Shown here: positions 1 through 11,984 of the stretch, piece after piece
Layout of the letters: every line of letters begins with the position of its first letter
How positions within the stretch are numbered: position 1 is the stretch's first letter
Origin: Eutreptiella sp. 'Long Island Sound 2002'
Lineage: Eukaryota; Euglenozoa; Euglenophyceae; Eutreptiales; Eutreptiaceae
Assembly (NCBI GenBank): GCA_964036045.1
Contig: OZ038378.1
Span: forward strand, 59,557,408-59,621,407
Length of the DNA: 64,000 bases
Direction of reading: 5' to 3'
The notes under the pieces: generated by a model
Seen by the model: the letters and a program-made list of their open reading frames with translations, nothing else
The model's database searches: none
What the model was told of the DNA's origin: nothing
Program-made: the position numbers and the translations under genes

Positions 1-182
1 GTGACCTCACGACACCAAGCAAGGGTATATATGCACTACTCAGCTCCTCCTTTCCCTACGTAGGGCAGTATGGATGCATACATGACCAGAGGCCTCAGTT
101 CACTAGACTGAGGGAACACTACACGCATGCACAAGCACTGCACACTGCCTTCCTTGTCCTGCAGCGCAGAGCCCGCCCCCCG

Positions 183-1061
183 ATGTCGCACAGGACCCCC
201 AGCCTTCCAAAACTGCACAACAGACATGGGCCACGACATGTCACCATGCTTCGCATGCGTAATGTGCAGGAAAATGCACAAGCCCTGCTACTTGAGGGTA
301 GAATGGAGACAGTGCTGACCCCCACCTGCAACTCTTTGGCCCCTGGTGGGGCACTGCTTCGTGACACGTGGGAGACCATTGTAAATAAACTGTCCCTCCC
401 CCCACAATGCAAAACTCTGCTGCTACATGCACACACCCTGGCACACACCGCTGACCAATCCACGAATGTACATATGCTCTTGCAGTTTCTCACGCGAGCA
501 GCGCGGTATGTAGAGGGCCCACTGTTTGAGAAACTATTTAGGAAAGTGGCCCAGCGAGTGAACATGGAGTGGGGAGTGGAATTTGCCAGACGCCTCACCC
601 TCAAACTCCCCACCTATGGCAAGTCCATCGCAAACTGGGCCACAAACACGCTGCAGATGCTGTTCTTTGAAAGCTGTGTCCCCCCTGCCCTCAAAGTCTG
701 GCTCAGGCGCACCACTTGCGTTGTGCCGGTAGCGCCACGGAAAATCCAAGGTGTAGTTAGGAAGATGCGAGCTCCACCCTATGCCCGCTGGATCCCCACT
801 CTCCTGGGTGACCTACCATAGGCCACAGTTCAGGTCCCGCACTCGGGCCTTGGGGTTACATGCCTAACCCGTCAGTTAGATGCAGAACAGATTCTGCAGC
901 TCCAGAACACTGTGCAGCTGCACGTGCAAGATCAGCCCTGCCTCTGCGCCACGCTGATGGCCATGTACCCCCCGCTGCGGAATGCCACGGGGCACTTGTG
1001 CTCCGGCACCAAGATCATCTCATTTTGCTTCTCACAAAACAATATGCAACTTTTTCACTGA
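183..1061 (+). CDS. N-terminal part of an RT-like mobile-element protein (UAG read through)
   Basis: Not recognised by itself. The frame runs from 183 through one TAG (819-821) to TGA at 1059. After the TAG it stays protein-like (a stretch with QLDAEQILQLQN), so the TAG looks like a sense codon, probably Gln. It lies in line and on the same strand as the two RT-like ORFs downstream and is probably the N-terminal region of the same element, separated by a frameshift near 1035. No start is certain; ATG 183 is only the first one available. No signal peptide or membrane segment is seen. Confidence 0.4.
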
Positions 1062-2460
1062 GCATGCACGCACCCCGAATCTACCGGTGCCAGAGGACCA
1101 CCAGGCCATGATGAGAAACCTTAAGCAAAAGCTTCTGCTGGTCTTTGTTCCAGTGCCCACCCATGTGGATGCAGCCCCTGCCCCCCACTCGCTGGGGCAA
1201 AATAAAGCCTGCCCCCTGCTCTCTCCACAACAAGTGCACCGGGCTATTGCACGTATAGAGGACCACTGTGCACAGCACGCAGCGAAGATAGGGGGCACTG
1301 CCCCATGGCTTATGCCCGAGTTCACGGGCACGGTTAGAAGTATGATGCGCACCATGAAGCTCGTTGGGGATACATGGGATAAAAGGCCCCACAAGCTCTA
1401 TGCCTGCTGTGACCTACTCAGTGAGTCCCACACCCTTTTGCACATCATCTGTGGGAAGAAGTATGTCATCTGGGGGTGGGCAGAAAATGAAATCCAGGCG
1501 CAACAATGGGTCCTGTTGTACATCCTAAGCTCGGCGCGAGACCATAATATTCACCACAGAGCTGCAAGACACTGTGCGGTGAAAAAACTATTCTTGGACC
1601 CTGCACGTGCCACAGACTGGGTGCTTAGCAAAGTGACCCTTGAAGCGACGTCCCTCGTCATCAGAGTCCCTACGGCATACCAAAAACTAAAATGGAAGTA
1701 CCAAGAACTCTTAAATGAGTTGAAGGCCAGAGTGATTGCGACGTTTCCCGGACACCCGCTAGCCAGATGGGGTAGACTAATGGGCCGTACCATGGGCGTC
1801 ATTGTTCGGGAGGTGGGCAGGTGCACGCACACACTGTCCATGCCCACAATGCGTGGGACCAGGGACATGCTCGCCAGCCTCGTGCGGCAAACCCCCCGCT
1901 GGGAACACTCCAGTCATGGTGAAGTAGACATGGATGACCGGTACTGGTCGATCCAACGCACACAGGTGAAGCATGCGTTTGAATGGTGCCTCTCTCGCCT
2001 TGGAAATGCAAGGCATGGTCATGGGATTTTTGAATTTTCATTGTCACGTCAACATAAAAATCTAGACTGCCTGGGCCATGCCGCAGATGATTCCTGCGAC
2101 ATTATCGACGAAAATGATCTGCGGTCTTTCTTGCACTGGGAGGTCGACTACAACACTCGTCTAGTGCTGGGCCCCCTCATTCTTGAACAGTCCGAAATAG
2201 GTGTTGCAATAGGTGGCTTCCTATCCAGCTGGGAAGCTGAGATGTGGAGCATGTGGAAAGAATCACGCAGCCTGAGACAGGACAGGAAGGGCACAGAAAC
2301 CAGGTGGCATGCTAGGTACACCCACCTCGTGGAGCAGGAAGCCCTAGTGCGACAGCACACCCCCCCAACCCCGACCCCCTCCCCAGCCCCCCTCCCTCCC
2401 TCCCTCCCTCCTCCTCCCCTCCTCCCCTCCCTCCCCCCCCCCTCCCCCGCATGCCAGCGG
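1037..2460 (+). CDS. Reverse-transcriptase-like protein, central part
   Basis: Long frame, open from 982 and convincing from about 1037. It carries EVDMDDRYWSIQ (about codon 315 of the frame), which resembles RT motif A with its acidic residues, and GVAIGGFLSSWEAEMW, which resembles RT motif B (G-x-A-x-G-x-x-L-S, as in Penelope-like RTs). The frame ends in a C-rich tract; the continuation with a motif-C-like segment lies in another frame from 2451. This is probably a diverged retroelement RT. Assignment rests on motifs only. A single reading frame interrupted by indels, in the genome or in the assembly, is the simplest view. Confidence 0.45.
2358..2450 (+). repeat. C-rich pyrimidine tract encoding a Pro/Ser linker
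   Basis: Almost pure C/T stretch translating to Pro-Ser-Leu low complexity inside the RT-like gene. The reading frame changes across it, so it is a likely site of slippage or of an assembly length error. Confidence 0.7.
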
Positions 2461-3554
2461 TAAGCCTATCCCTGATGGCGCCGGCCCCCTATGTGCGCCA
2501 GGCGCGTGCCCCACAGGAAGTCAACCTTATACAGATGCGCAGGCGTCGGCAGGCAGCGTCCCTGACACCTGACACGGTTGCAGCGGAGGGCATGGCGCTG
2601 TGGTGGCACCCCCTGCAAACCATCTGGGGGTTCTTTGATGTGGACGACCTGGTTGTCCCGGTGCTCTCCCCCCTGCCCTTTGATGGTGACTGGGAAGGCA
2701 GAAATGGGGCGCTAATCCATGCCACCCCCAGACATGAACTCCAAATCCTGCGTACATTCCTGCGCACAGTGCCGGGGCTCAGCCCCTTCCGGGGTGAGGC
2801 GCTGTCGGGCTGGCGTACGTGGTGCCACCCAGACCTCCTGGGGAACACGCAGGAAGCACACATTGCCTCCTCCGCCCCCCACGAACAACCCCACCCCCCT
2901 TGTGTGCTGCGGACGAGATACAAAGATAACAACTACATCCTGTTTGTCTCCGTCCCCCCACCGCTACTCCCCACAGTGAAGCGAGCAGTCTTTGCCCTCC
3001 TGCAGGCAATGTATGACATCCCCCTATAATGGGAGCCGGCCCCGCCCATTACGGCTTGGGAGGTCGCGAACCTCACCACCACCTCCACTGGCCCCCACCT
3101 CTAGAGAAAAGGGGTGGTGCTCTCCCTGGATGACACGCACCCGGAGTGGGTCGCGTGGCCTCCGGCCTATGCCCCCAATGCCCGCTGTGTGCTACAGGCC
3201 AGGTTGACCCCCTTGCTTAATGACTCACTGATCTATGCGATGCAACACACGGATGTGCTGAAGAACCTGCGGTCCCTTGCATGGGGCCTGGGGAACAGGG
3301 AGTACCCTAAGCAGTGGTGGCAAACTCCGGTAGCAAACTTCCTCCGAGGCCAAGACCTACTCGGGGTGCTCACGGTAGCGCAGTTTGTTGAGTGGGTAGC
3401 CCAGGGCAAGGGGGCGAGTACCCGAAAAGCCTGCACCGTTGCCGTTGCTACAGCCCTCCTGCGTGCAGCAGTTGCCACGGCGGCGTGTGCACCACCTACC
3501 CAAGGGCGAAAGGGCGTGCCGACAACGTAATGGCGCCCCGGGCGCCACACCTGA
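2451..3554 (+). CDS. RT-like protein, C-terminal part, with UAA/UAG/UAA in frame
   Basis: One frame holds two ORFs (2451-3029 and 3114-3530) joined through TAA 3027 and TAG 3102; it passes TAA 3528 and ends at TGA 3552. RTRYKDNNYILFV looks like RT motif C with the usual Asp-Asp pair replaced by Asp-Asn. It is followed by a conserved-looking QAMYDIPL segment that breaks at the TAA. Downstream YPKQWWQTPVANFLRG resembles a thumb or connection region. All three internal stops read well as Gln. It is probably the end of the element whose RT core is at 1037-2460. Confidence 0.45.
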
Positions 3555-3640
3555 GCCCCCTTTTTTTTCTGTGGCATGCCTCTTTGGGCGATGTGCTGGA
3601 GCGGCTCTGTTGCTGCATGACCGATACGTATTTCACCGTA

Positions 3641-3718
3641 GCCAATGACGTAGCACAGCGGTAGTACGCTGGCCTGGAGGGCTGGGAAGCGCTGGTTCGA
3701 ACCCCAGCTCAGGCGGCC
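3641..3718 (+). repeat. tRNA-like SINE fragment 1
   Basis: A box-like sequence TAGCACAGCGG and a GGTTCGAACC B box are spaced as in a tRNA, but the acceptor arms pair poorly and the T-loop has one extra base. Best read as a decayed tRNA-derived SINE head. It shares a 12-nt block around the B box (3689-3700) with the next copy. Confidence 0.35.
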
Positions 3719-3794
3719 GTAGGAATTGATGGTCTGGTGCGGGCAATGTGCCTCAGGTAATATAATGCCGATGCCATATTTGGGGTCCCCATCG

Positions 3795-3860
3795 TCGTAG
3801 TACAACGGTCGTGCACCTGCCCGTGGGGCGGGGGTTGCGCTGGTTCGAGTACCGCTACGA
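3795..3860 (+). repeat. tRNA-like SINE fragment 2
   Basis: TCGTAG at 3795 pairs with CTACGA at 3855, enclosing a D-arm-like segment, a 5-bp stem with a GTG triplet in the anticodon position (His-like), and a GGTTCGAGT B box. The T stem is imperfect, so a functional tRNA-His is doubtful. Confidence 0.35.
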
Positions 3861-3869
3861 GCGGCCAGC

Positions 3870-5067
3870 ATAGGCGCCAGGCATGGTGTGCGGTGTAGGC
3901 AGCCGCGGCTTGAAATGCGTAGTTGGGGTGGTGTCGTCTAGGAATACTTGGGTATCATCCGGTAGAATACCTGGCTCCCAACCGGTATGGTACTTGTTTG
4001 TTCAATGGTTTTTGATGGTGTGCCGGGAATGTGGCAGATATGTCGTGCATGGGCAGAACTGCCTGACACTGCTGGGTTTTCGGTACTCCTCAGGCGGCCT
4101 CTGTCAAGGTATCACTGACTGCTGTCCACAGCGCAGGTATCACGGAGTGCTGTCCACAGCGCTATGAACGGGAGGGAGGGAGTGGGGCAGGTGCGCGAGT
4201 CGCGCGCATGCCCCCGGGCATATATATAAGTGCATATATATAAGTGAGTATATCCTTGCTGTTCCCATGTGGTGCCGGTGTCATGACGAGTGTACAGAGG
4301 TGAAACACCGGTGCCTGATGCTAACACTGGGCCAAGGCCTGCCTAAAATGCCCCACATGTGTGCGCAATACGGAGGCTAGGGACATGTGCATGGCCTGGG
4401 CCTGCTTGAATCGCCCCACACGTGAGTGCATTGTTGTGGCCAGGTACAAGGGCACACAAGCATGTCTATGCCCCACACACACACACCACAAGGCTCGAGA
4501 CCACACCCTGAGCCTACGGCATGGTACGGTGCCACAACAGACATGGTGCAGAGTTGAGGATGTGTTGGTATCACCACGAGGAACAAGGACAGGTACAGCC
4601 CCAACAAGCTGTAGAGAGTACTAGAAAGTCGGGGTGTGCAGGTACAGCAAGCAAGTGCATACACAAGTGATCAAGTAGAGGGCCACAAGGGTGCCCCGTT
4701 GTCTGAGTGCATATATGCTACTGCCTTGTACTGTTTGCACAGTCTCTTGAATGTTCAATTGAAAACAGTGCTCTTGGTGCTTCGTCCCGTATAGCTATCA
4801 CCGGGGTATCAGAGATCGGCGATGCATACGGGGAAAATTAGCATCATAATCTTTGAAAATAAAACGAAATCGCCAATGAACAATACATCCAAAAATCTGA
4901 ATTTTTTTTGACAATTGAAATCTCTTTTGTCTGCGATTTCGAAAGACCCTCATGCAATGTGGCGAATGCCAGTGTAGTGTTGCTCCCCTGTCCCAGCGGC
5001 GGTTCGAATCCCGTGTTCACAGCTGGGGATCGCCATTTCTCGGCTTCTGGCGCCCATTTCGCCACAA
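3870..5067. other. No convincing gene
   Basis: Only short overlapping frames are present. TATA-like dinucleotide stretches occur near 4220-4250. I see no domain, long biased frame or repeat that I can support. Confidence 0.5.
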
Positions 5068-5115
5068 TTCTCCGGATAAGCCCTTATCCGGAGAAAACAC
5101 AGTTCTCCGGATAAC
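5068..5115. repeat. Inverted repeat TTCTCCGGATAAG with a third copy
   Basis: Perfect 13-bp arms (5068-5080 and 5083-5095) with a 2-nt spacer, followed by a third, direct copy at 5103-5114. Could be a transposon terminus or a protein-binding palindrome; no gene is adjacent. Confidence 0.6.
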
Positions 5116-8100
5116 ACTTGCGAGCTCCCAGGATGACGGGGAATCTGAGGGACCCAGATGGCACAGAGGATTTTGATCAATGGATAAAGGGTTGGTTGTG
5201 TCAGCCCTACTCGTAGGACCCGTACTAGGGGACATTTTTGGACTTTTTGAGCCAAAATAAATCTGGGCCGAAACAGCCCAATTTCTTACCCCATACCGCT
5301 TATGGCATGATGGCGGGGGCATATCTCTAGCTCAGGAGGCAGTTGGACAGAGCCATCAGAGGGGCATAGGGAGCCACTGGTGGTTGGCCTTGGAGCCCAT
5401 TGGGTCCCAGGAACTCACCTGTGGCTGGTCGGGACGCCCCTCCCATATCAGTGTTCTACGGTCATTTTTGGGCAGATCTGTGGGTTGTGTTTAAGCCCCC
5501 ATATGTGGCTGTCACTAGGGAGGTGTGACCTAGGAGTGGGATATGGTTTGGGACTGAGTGTCTATTGTCTTGAGGCACTCCTACCGCAGTCAGTGGCCTA
5601 ACCCAGCTGTCGTGTGTACATATCCAGATGTGTTGTTGTGCATACGTTTATTTTGTTTGCAGAGTGGCTAGGATTCTAGCACGCTGCGTTCTATGACAAT
5701 GCCCTGAGCGTAGTTCTTTGCCTGCGTGCCGTGCATGTCCGCCTACCGTGCCCCATGGACAAGGCCCTCTATGGTAACGCGTCCAAAGCGTTGTACCGCA
5801 GTTGAAGAGTCTAGCGAGCCACTCGGGCTCAAGGACACAACACAACAAAAAGAACCGGAAAAACGCCTCCCAACCACAGCCTGCAAGCCCGGCTCCACTA
5901 GGATTGGAGCCGGGCACGCAGCCCCGCTGATCCTCAACTTGGAAGCCATCAAGACCCTAGTGGCCGCCCTGGAGGTTTTCTGGTTTGTCTTGCCTTTGTT
6001 GATGTTCTTGCTTGCGGATTTTTTTTTATTGAAAACGTTGATAGATTTTCCAAAACTACAAAATGACAAAGGACAGGTACAAAGCAGCCCAGATACCGCA
6101 TCAAAATCAAGGTCAGGAAATAATCCTTCCACTTCAAAGCGTAACTAGCAAAGAAGGGCTGCATAATGAACAATGAAGGCTTCAATACAAAACTTTAGTG
6201 AGTTATAAACAAAGCAATTGATTTTGTAGTGAAAACTGGCATAAGTTTGGTCGCAAGGATAGTCCCAAGCACTTCATGTGCACACATTGAGATGCAATGG
6301 AGTTGGTTAGGAATCACGGGCATGGGAGTTGGGCCACACACAGGATATGGCTTGGCCAGCTTGGCCAAGCAACTGAATTCAGAATCAGTTAAAAAGTAGC
6401 ACCACAATAAGTAGGTGAATCACTTGAGTAAAGGGGTCCCGAAGTGGGAGACCACTACGCTTAACCTACAAGGCCCAAGGCATGCAAAGCCTATTTTATT
6501 TGGGTATAACCTCGATGAAGCAAGATACCTTTGCTCACTTGAGTGGTAGGGGTGAACTTAATGCGGGAGCTAGGGTTATAACCCTAGTTACTTTGAAAAG
6601 TGTACTTAAAGCTTCAAAAGAGTAATAAAAATGATTAAGTGTTAGTCCTCATTACTTCTCAAGGATTGGGGGCGCTGGGCCTGGATAAAGTACCCCAAGA
6701 AAGACATGGTAGTGACTTTTTCCTACTCCCCCGTGGAGTACTAGTTTTTCAAGCTAGTAGAACCAAGGAAAAAGGCTTAAATTACCCTGAACTTACTTCA
6801 TACAATGCCTGAAACCAGTACATTGCACTGTGATCACCTCATAGAAGCCTATTACACTGGTGGTACCTTCAAAAACAGTGTAATGTACCGTGTATGATGT
6901 CCATTCGATCGGGCATTCCTCAAAAGTCGCCGGCGTGACGCGAAAACGTTTGGCAAAGGTTTTGGGGGAAGAGGGGATGGAACCCAGCTCCTCCTCTCTA
7001 GAGTACACATGGTTACCCACTAGGGTACGGTCGAACGCTCTAATGCGGACGGCCAACGCTGTATAAACAGCGTTTTAGTAAGTGTCCTGACCAAGGGTCA
7101 GGATGGAGCAATACTCCTGATGCAGTGCACAAAACTCGAGGAGCTAAAAAAAAACAGAAAATGAAACCAACAGGGTGTGAATCTTGCGGTTTAGCGGAAA
7201 CATTAGCGATTTTAGAAGTCAAATCGCGAAAAATGGACATAAAAACGGTAACAATCGTCAGATTTTGTCCAAAACTCGCAGCTGCAGACAAGAGCAAGAA
7301 AGCTGCGCCTCACACAAGAGGCTACGGAAGCCAAATGGCTCCTCGGAAGGAAGGTCCGAGCTGTGTTTTTTATAGTTTTTAAAAGTACTTTTTGCACAAT
7401 TGCATCGAAAATTTTATGAATTGTAGAAAAACCAAAGAAACAACAACCACACAACAGAGCAAGCGGACAAACCGCTTGACAGGTATGTTGCTGTCATTTG
7501 ACACGCATGCATTGCGTTTGTGTTGTTTGTTTCGTCAAACGCTAGGATTGTTACCGCTGAGATTGGTGGGAGTTTGGGTTTTTGTCTTGCCTTCTCTGCA
7601 CAGGCAAAGCGGAGAACGAAAGGTATGCCACACGACTGGAGCACGGAGCGCGCACGTAGGGTTAGAGTAAGCGATGTTGTCGCGATGCATGTGCTTAATT
7701 GAGGTATTCACGCGTTTTTGTTCCTTCCCTATGCTCTCCCTCATTCTTCTCTTTTCTTCACAGGTGGCAATGAAAGGACTTGTGCGTGCCTGTGTTCGCC
7801 GTGCCGTTAAAGTAGGGTTGCTTAAAACATAGGCTTCGTTTTGCGTTGTGCCGTTGCCGTTCATCGTGTCTTCTTTCTGGTAGGTGATCAACAAAAAAGA
7901 GCATGTCACACATGATGCATTAGTCGCTTAGAGTTGTTGTAAATCGTTGTAGGGTTGTTTAAGCGCTTAGGGTTGTTCTTACGCTTGTTGTTTGTCGGCA
8001 TTCACATGATGCATGGTGAGTAAGGTGATTAAGCCCAGGAGGAGCTCACCTGATGATTGAGTTTGTTCGTGTTTAATCGGTTAATGGTGACCTTGCCTCC

Positions 8101-9479
8101 CTTCCCTGCATGCATATGTTGCATTAAAGGCTTTGACCACGCGGTGTGCTCGTGGCAAAACTCGTGTTAGGTTACCCAAGGCTCTGCCTTACGTTCTTTA
8201 AGAGAACGGGCGGAGTCCTTAACGCGTGCTTGCTTGATAGGGCAGTTTGGCAACACTGAATTATTTTCAAGTCGAAGACCCGTATAATACGGCGAGGCTT
8301 GTTAGGTTCCAGGGCCAAATTGTTCTGCATGTGTACCTCTCAAGTGGGAACAAGGAAGGGTGAATTGGTGCACTCGCAAAAGCCCTGCTAAACAAGGGCG
8401 CGAATTACACAATCAACATGGGAGCTATGAACGACTTGGCCTTGCACAACATGTAGTACACGCTGTGCGCTCAACAAGTGCACCGCTAACTCCAAGCCTT
8501 GTCAAGGAAAGGCGCTGGGGCATTCCTGTCAGGCCACAGCAGCCTAGTGGCGCTGTGTTCACTTCTCTTTTCACACGAGGGCCATTAGGGCGTGAGAAGT
8601 CCTCGTCAACGACACCCATTAGTGCGTGTAGGTGTTAGGGTCAGCAAGGCTGGTAGGGACTGAGTGCGGTTGTGCTCACCCTACCTTCGAAGGCTTGTGC
8701 TGGCATTAGTGGGTGTAGTGTAGTGGTGTCTCCTGGTCCGCGTGCGTTTCCTCGGGGGCAGGAACGTGGGTTTGTTTTTGGCCGCTAGAAAAACGGGCGT
8801 CTTGTGTGCCCTTAGTACACTTGGCCACCCCTTCCCTCCGGTACGTAGGTCTTTTGCCGTTTACCCCAAGGATAGGCGCCAGCACAGAAATTGGGCGCCC
8901 TAGGAGTGGTACCAGTAGCTGACTAGGACCTTCGGTCGTACATCAGTGAATGCAGTTCGCCGCAGCCACGCCTGGGAGTGAACTGAGACACATAGAGACA
9001 TACGTAGCAGAGTTAGGGGTATGGTAATACCGCCAAGCAGGGTTTAGCAGGGTAGAACCCCATGGGTCTGGATCAGTTGGGAACCGATGGAAATAGATGA
9101 CAGTCCATTCACTGGGCTGGGACCCATACTTAAGTTGGCGTTAGATCCCATCAACCCCAGCTTTGCAGAGAACAACAGTTTACAGATTGCTACCGGCCAT
9201 ACAGGATCAGTCAGAATTCAGCATGGAGGAACTGCAGCTAGAGGGTATGCCAGCGCCTGCAGTGCCTGGATTTAGTCAGACCAGTTCAGCGTACATGTTT
9301 CAGTCCGGATACTCTGCATACCTTACTTCAGTTCTACTCAGGGACACCGAACGTTCCTATGCTCATACCACAAGCAGTGCTGCTTACAGCCACATCCTCC
9401 ACAAGAGCTTACATTAGCCATGCCGTTAGCAAACGGCGCGATGTGAGGCGCTGGCGCACCTAGAGCACCAGCGCCGTCG
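5116..9479. other. Mostly non-coding stretch
   Basis: Lower-GC sequence with no frame that looks like a protein. A 10-bp hairpin (GCCCGGCTCC, 5887-5896, pairing with 5906-5915) is the clearest structure. A reverse-strand tRNA-like block around 6965-7040 has a plausible B box but no good cloverleaf. An ORF at 5726-6148 ends in a hydrophobic run; I do not trust it. Confidence 0.4.
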
Positions 9480-10871
9480 TTGACCAACCTCCTCGCCGGG
9501 GCCACGAGTCATTTACTAGCTGGAGATGGAGATTGGGAGGAGAGAGACGGAGGGCGAGGGAGGGAAGGAGGGGACAGGGAGGCGGCAAGACGGTCAGCCA
9601 GGTGGAGGGCAACAAGGCGAGGTCGCACAAGCAGGACGGAGCGGGCGGGGATGCGCGGAGAGGGCGGTGGAGGACGCCAGGAGGGGCAGGGGGACCTGGG
9701 AGGTGAGGGTCATCGGGAGGGGGACGGTGCGAAGGTGGGGCACAACGGCCGGGGGTGCCAGAAGGAGGGAAGGGCAGCGGAGGGCAGAAAGGGACAGTGG
9801 AAGGCGAGGGAGGTAAGGGGCGCCAAGGGGAGGGCGGAGGGATGGGGCACGGTAGACAGTGTGCGCACGGTGGCGGAGAGGGGCGCGGAGGGCGGCAGCG
9901 CGAGGAGGGAGGCGCATGGGGGGAGGGGCACAAGGGACAAGGGAAGGCGGGGCAGAAAGGAGCAGGAGGCAAGGGACAAGGGAAGGTGGGTGGAGGGGGG
10001 TATATGGGGGCGCCGGTGTACCGGGGGAAGGGGGGTGGCGGGTGGTGGGGGTGTATCATCGTGCCGTTCCCCCCTCCGCCGTACCCGGCGGTACTGCCAG
10101 TGTACACCCCCCCCCCCCCCAATGTACCCGGTTGCGCTGCCACCAGCACCCGTGCTGCAGCGCCCACAGGCGGTCCGGGCGGCCCGGGCGGCGCCAACAG
10201 GGAAGGGGGAGGAACTCCGGAGAGCGTGGGAGAGAGTAGGGGAGGAAGAGAGGAGGTTGAGCGAGAGGGAGGCACGGGTGATGGGTGCCACGGCCGGGGT
10301 GGCAGGGGCACAGGCACACGCTCAGGGCACCTCGGGGGTGGGAGAGGCGCAGGCCATCGAAGATGTGTAGCGCGCCTGGGCGGACTTTCGGAGAAGGACG
10401 GAGAGGGTGGAGCGGGAAGAGCGGGACGGCGAGCGGCCCGAGCAACGGTCACAGGGTGGCAGAGGGACAAAGGGTCACCCCCCGCTGCAGCCGTTCATGC
10501 ACGAGGGTATCTCGCCGGAGGTGGAGCGGGAGATGCACGAGCGTGCCTGGGCGAGGTTCAGGGGCGAGGCAGAGAGGCTAGAGGAGAAGGACAGGGAGGT
10601 GGCGGTGCGGGAGCACAGGGTGAGGCAGGATGAGGCGGCAGCGGCCCGCATGGGGCCCACCAGCCCCAGCCCGGAGCCCACACCACCGGACTAGGGTTCG
10701 GCGTTACCGCTGCCGCGGCATTTTGCGCAGAGGGAGCAGGGGACGTTCCGGGGGTGGAGGGCGGAGGAAGTGGCGGAGTTGGTCCGCTACGCCAGGTGGG
10801 CGGGGCGGACGAGAGGCGAACAGAGGCCCGAGACTCACCTGTTCCGGGACCTGGTCCACAGGGCGGGGAGG
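9480..10871 (+). CDS. Purine-rich Gly/Arg to coiled-coil protein with two in-frame UAG
   Basis: One frame from 9480 passes TAG 10368 and TAG 10692 and stays open to a probable splice donor (GGGAGGTAAAG near 10870). The first 190 codons are Gly/Arg/Glu low complexity. From about 10200 the sequence is charged and helical (REMHERAWARFRGEAERLEE and similar), with a second helical block after the second TAG (GWRAEEVAELVRYARWAG). Both TAG codons sit in helical charged contexts where Gln fits. The antisense frame is also long but proline-only and less protein-like. Function is unknown; it is possibly an element-encoded nucleic-acid-binding protein, similar in style to the ORF at 29.4 kb. Confidence 0.4.
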
Positions 10872-11589
10872 TAAAGAAGTTCCGTAGGACCGTCCCATGC
10901 CATTGTGCGGGCTCTACCGCCTACTCACAATTTTTCCACATTCCTTCTTGTGACCCCCATTTTCCTTGATCTCCCCGAAGCTTCCATGCTTTCCAATTTC
11001 GAATTTCCAAATTCCAAAAACGTCCCACAAGCACACCCCTTGGCAACCCTTGGCAATAAAATCCAAAGACGTGGTCTACCAATTCAAATGGCCTTGAGTC
11101 CATCACTACATGAGGTTCATGGAGAGGAGAACAAATAATGACAATGTCGGGCAAAGGAGATGAGAAGTAGAAGTGAAGATGAAGCCTTGGAATAAGATAT
11201 GCGATCAATCGAAGACGATGTCGCATACCTACTCCAAGAATCGATTTATATACCATGCACACTCGAACTATGCGTTCCGTTATGGACGTATGACGCCGTG
11301 CAAGCAGAACCTCGATACAATGGCTTAAGAAGACACATTGGGGCACGGGAGATCATGCATGACGCGATGACATCAATACGGCCCATTAAGTGCATGGCAA
11401 ACACAAACAAAAGCATATACAACACAATGGCATCATTGGGTTCCTCATAAAGCTTGGGCACACATGGCCCATCCTTAGCCTTGCCCACAAGACGTTAAAA
11501 TGGAATAAGCGACATGGGTTCCAAACATGAGAAATGTTCTCACCGTGGATCAAGCATGGCACCATGGTGTACCCTTCGTGAACGGGGGT

Positions 11590-11930
11590 TAAGTGGCCGT
11601 TTGAATAATTGCGTGAATTTCACGTGAATTTACCCAAATTTTGAGGTTTTTGGAGGGAAACGCCATATTTTTGGCTCCTTCCGAGGGATTAGAGGGGCCA
11701 AAATTCTTCCCCCAGCTTCATTACGCATCATGCAATGAAGGTCTCGCCTCAAAAGCATCCATCATGCCGGAACCGTGCCCAAAACGAGAGACGCCCAAAC
11801 CCAGCAAGCCTGTGGCCGATTCACAGGCGTGAATTCACATGAATTCGTACAAATTCGCACGCATTTGGTACGAATTTCGTACGAATTTCACGTGAATTCA
11901 CACGTGATTTTACACAAATGTTACCGGTGC
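11590..11930. repeat. B-family repeat: TTCGTACGAA / TTCACGTGAA palindromes
   Basis: Two blocks (about 11600-11635 and 11820-11915) of overlapping palindromes TTCGTACGAA and AATTCACGTGAATT. The same motifs fill an intron of the minus-strand gene at 20-25 kb. Here they lie just 3' of the minus-strand ORF at 11985-12860. Confidence 0.75.
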
Positions 11931-11984
11931 GCACCCCTTGTTTTGTCCTCACACCCCTAGTAGGTGCCCCAGCATGCACCCCGG

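Noticed and set aside
6965-7040. Possible reverse-strand tRNA with a CTA (suppressor) anticodon
   Set aside because: CTCTAGA can be placed in an anticodon-loop position, but the anticodon stem does not pair, so I do not claim a UAG-decoding tRNA.
9460-10470. Minus-strand 336-codon Pro/Ser ORF
   Set aside because: Antisense of the purine-rich plus-strand ORF; composition only, with no structured segment.
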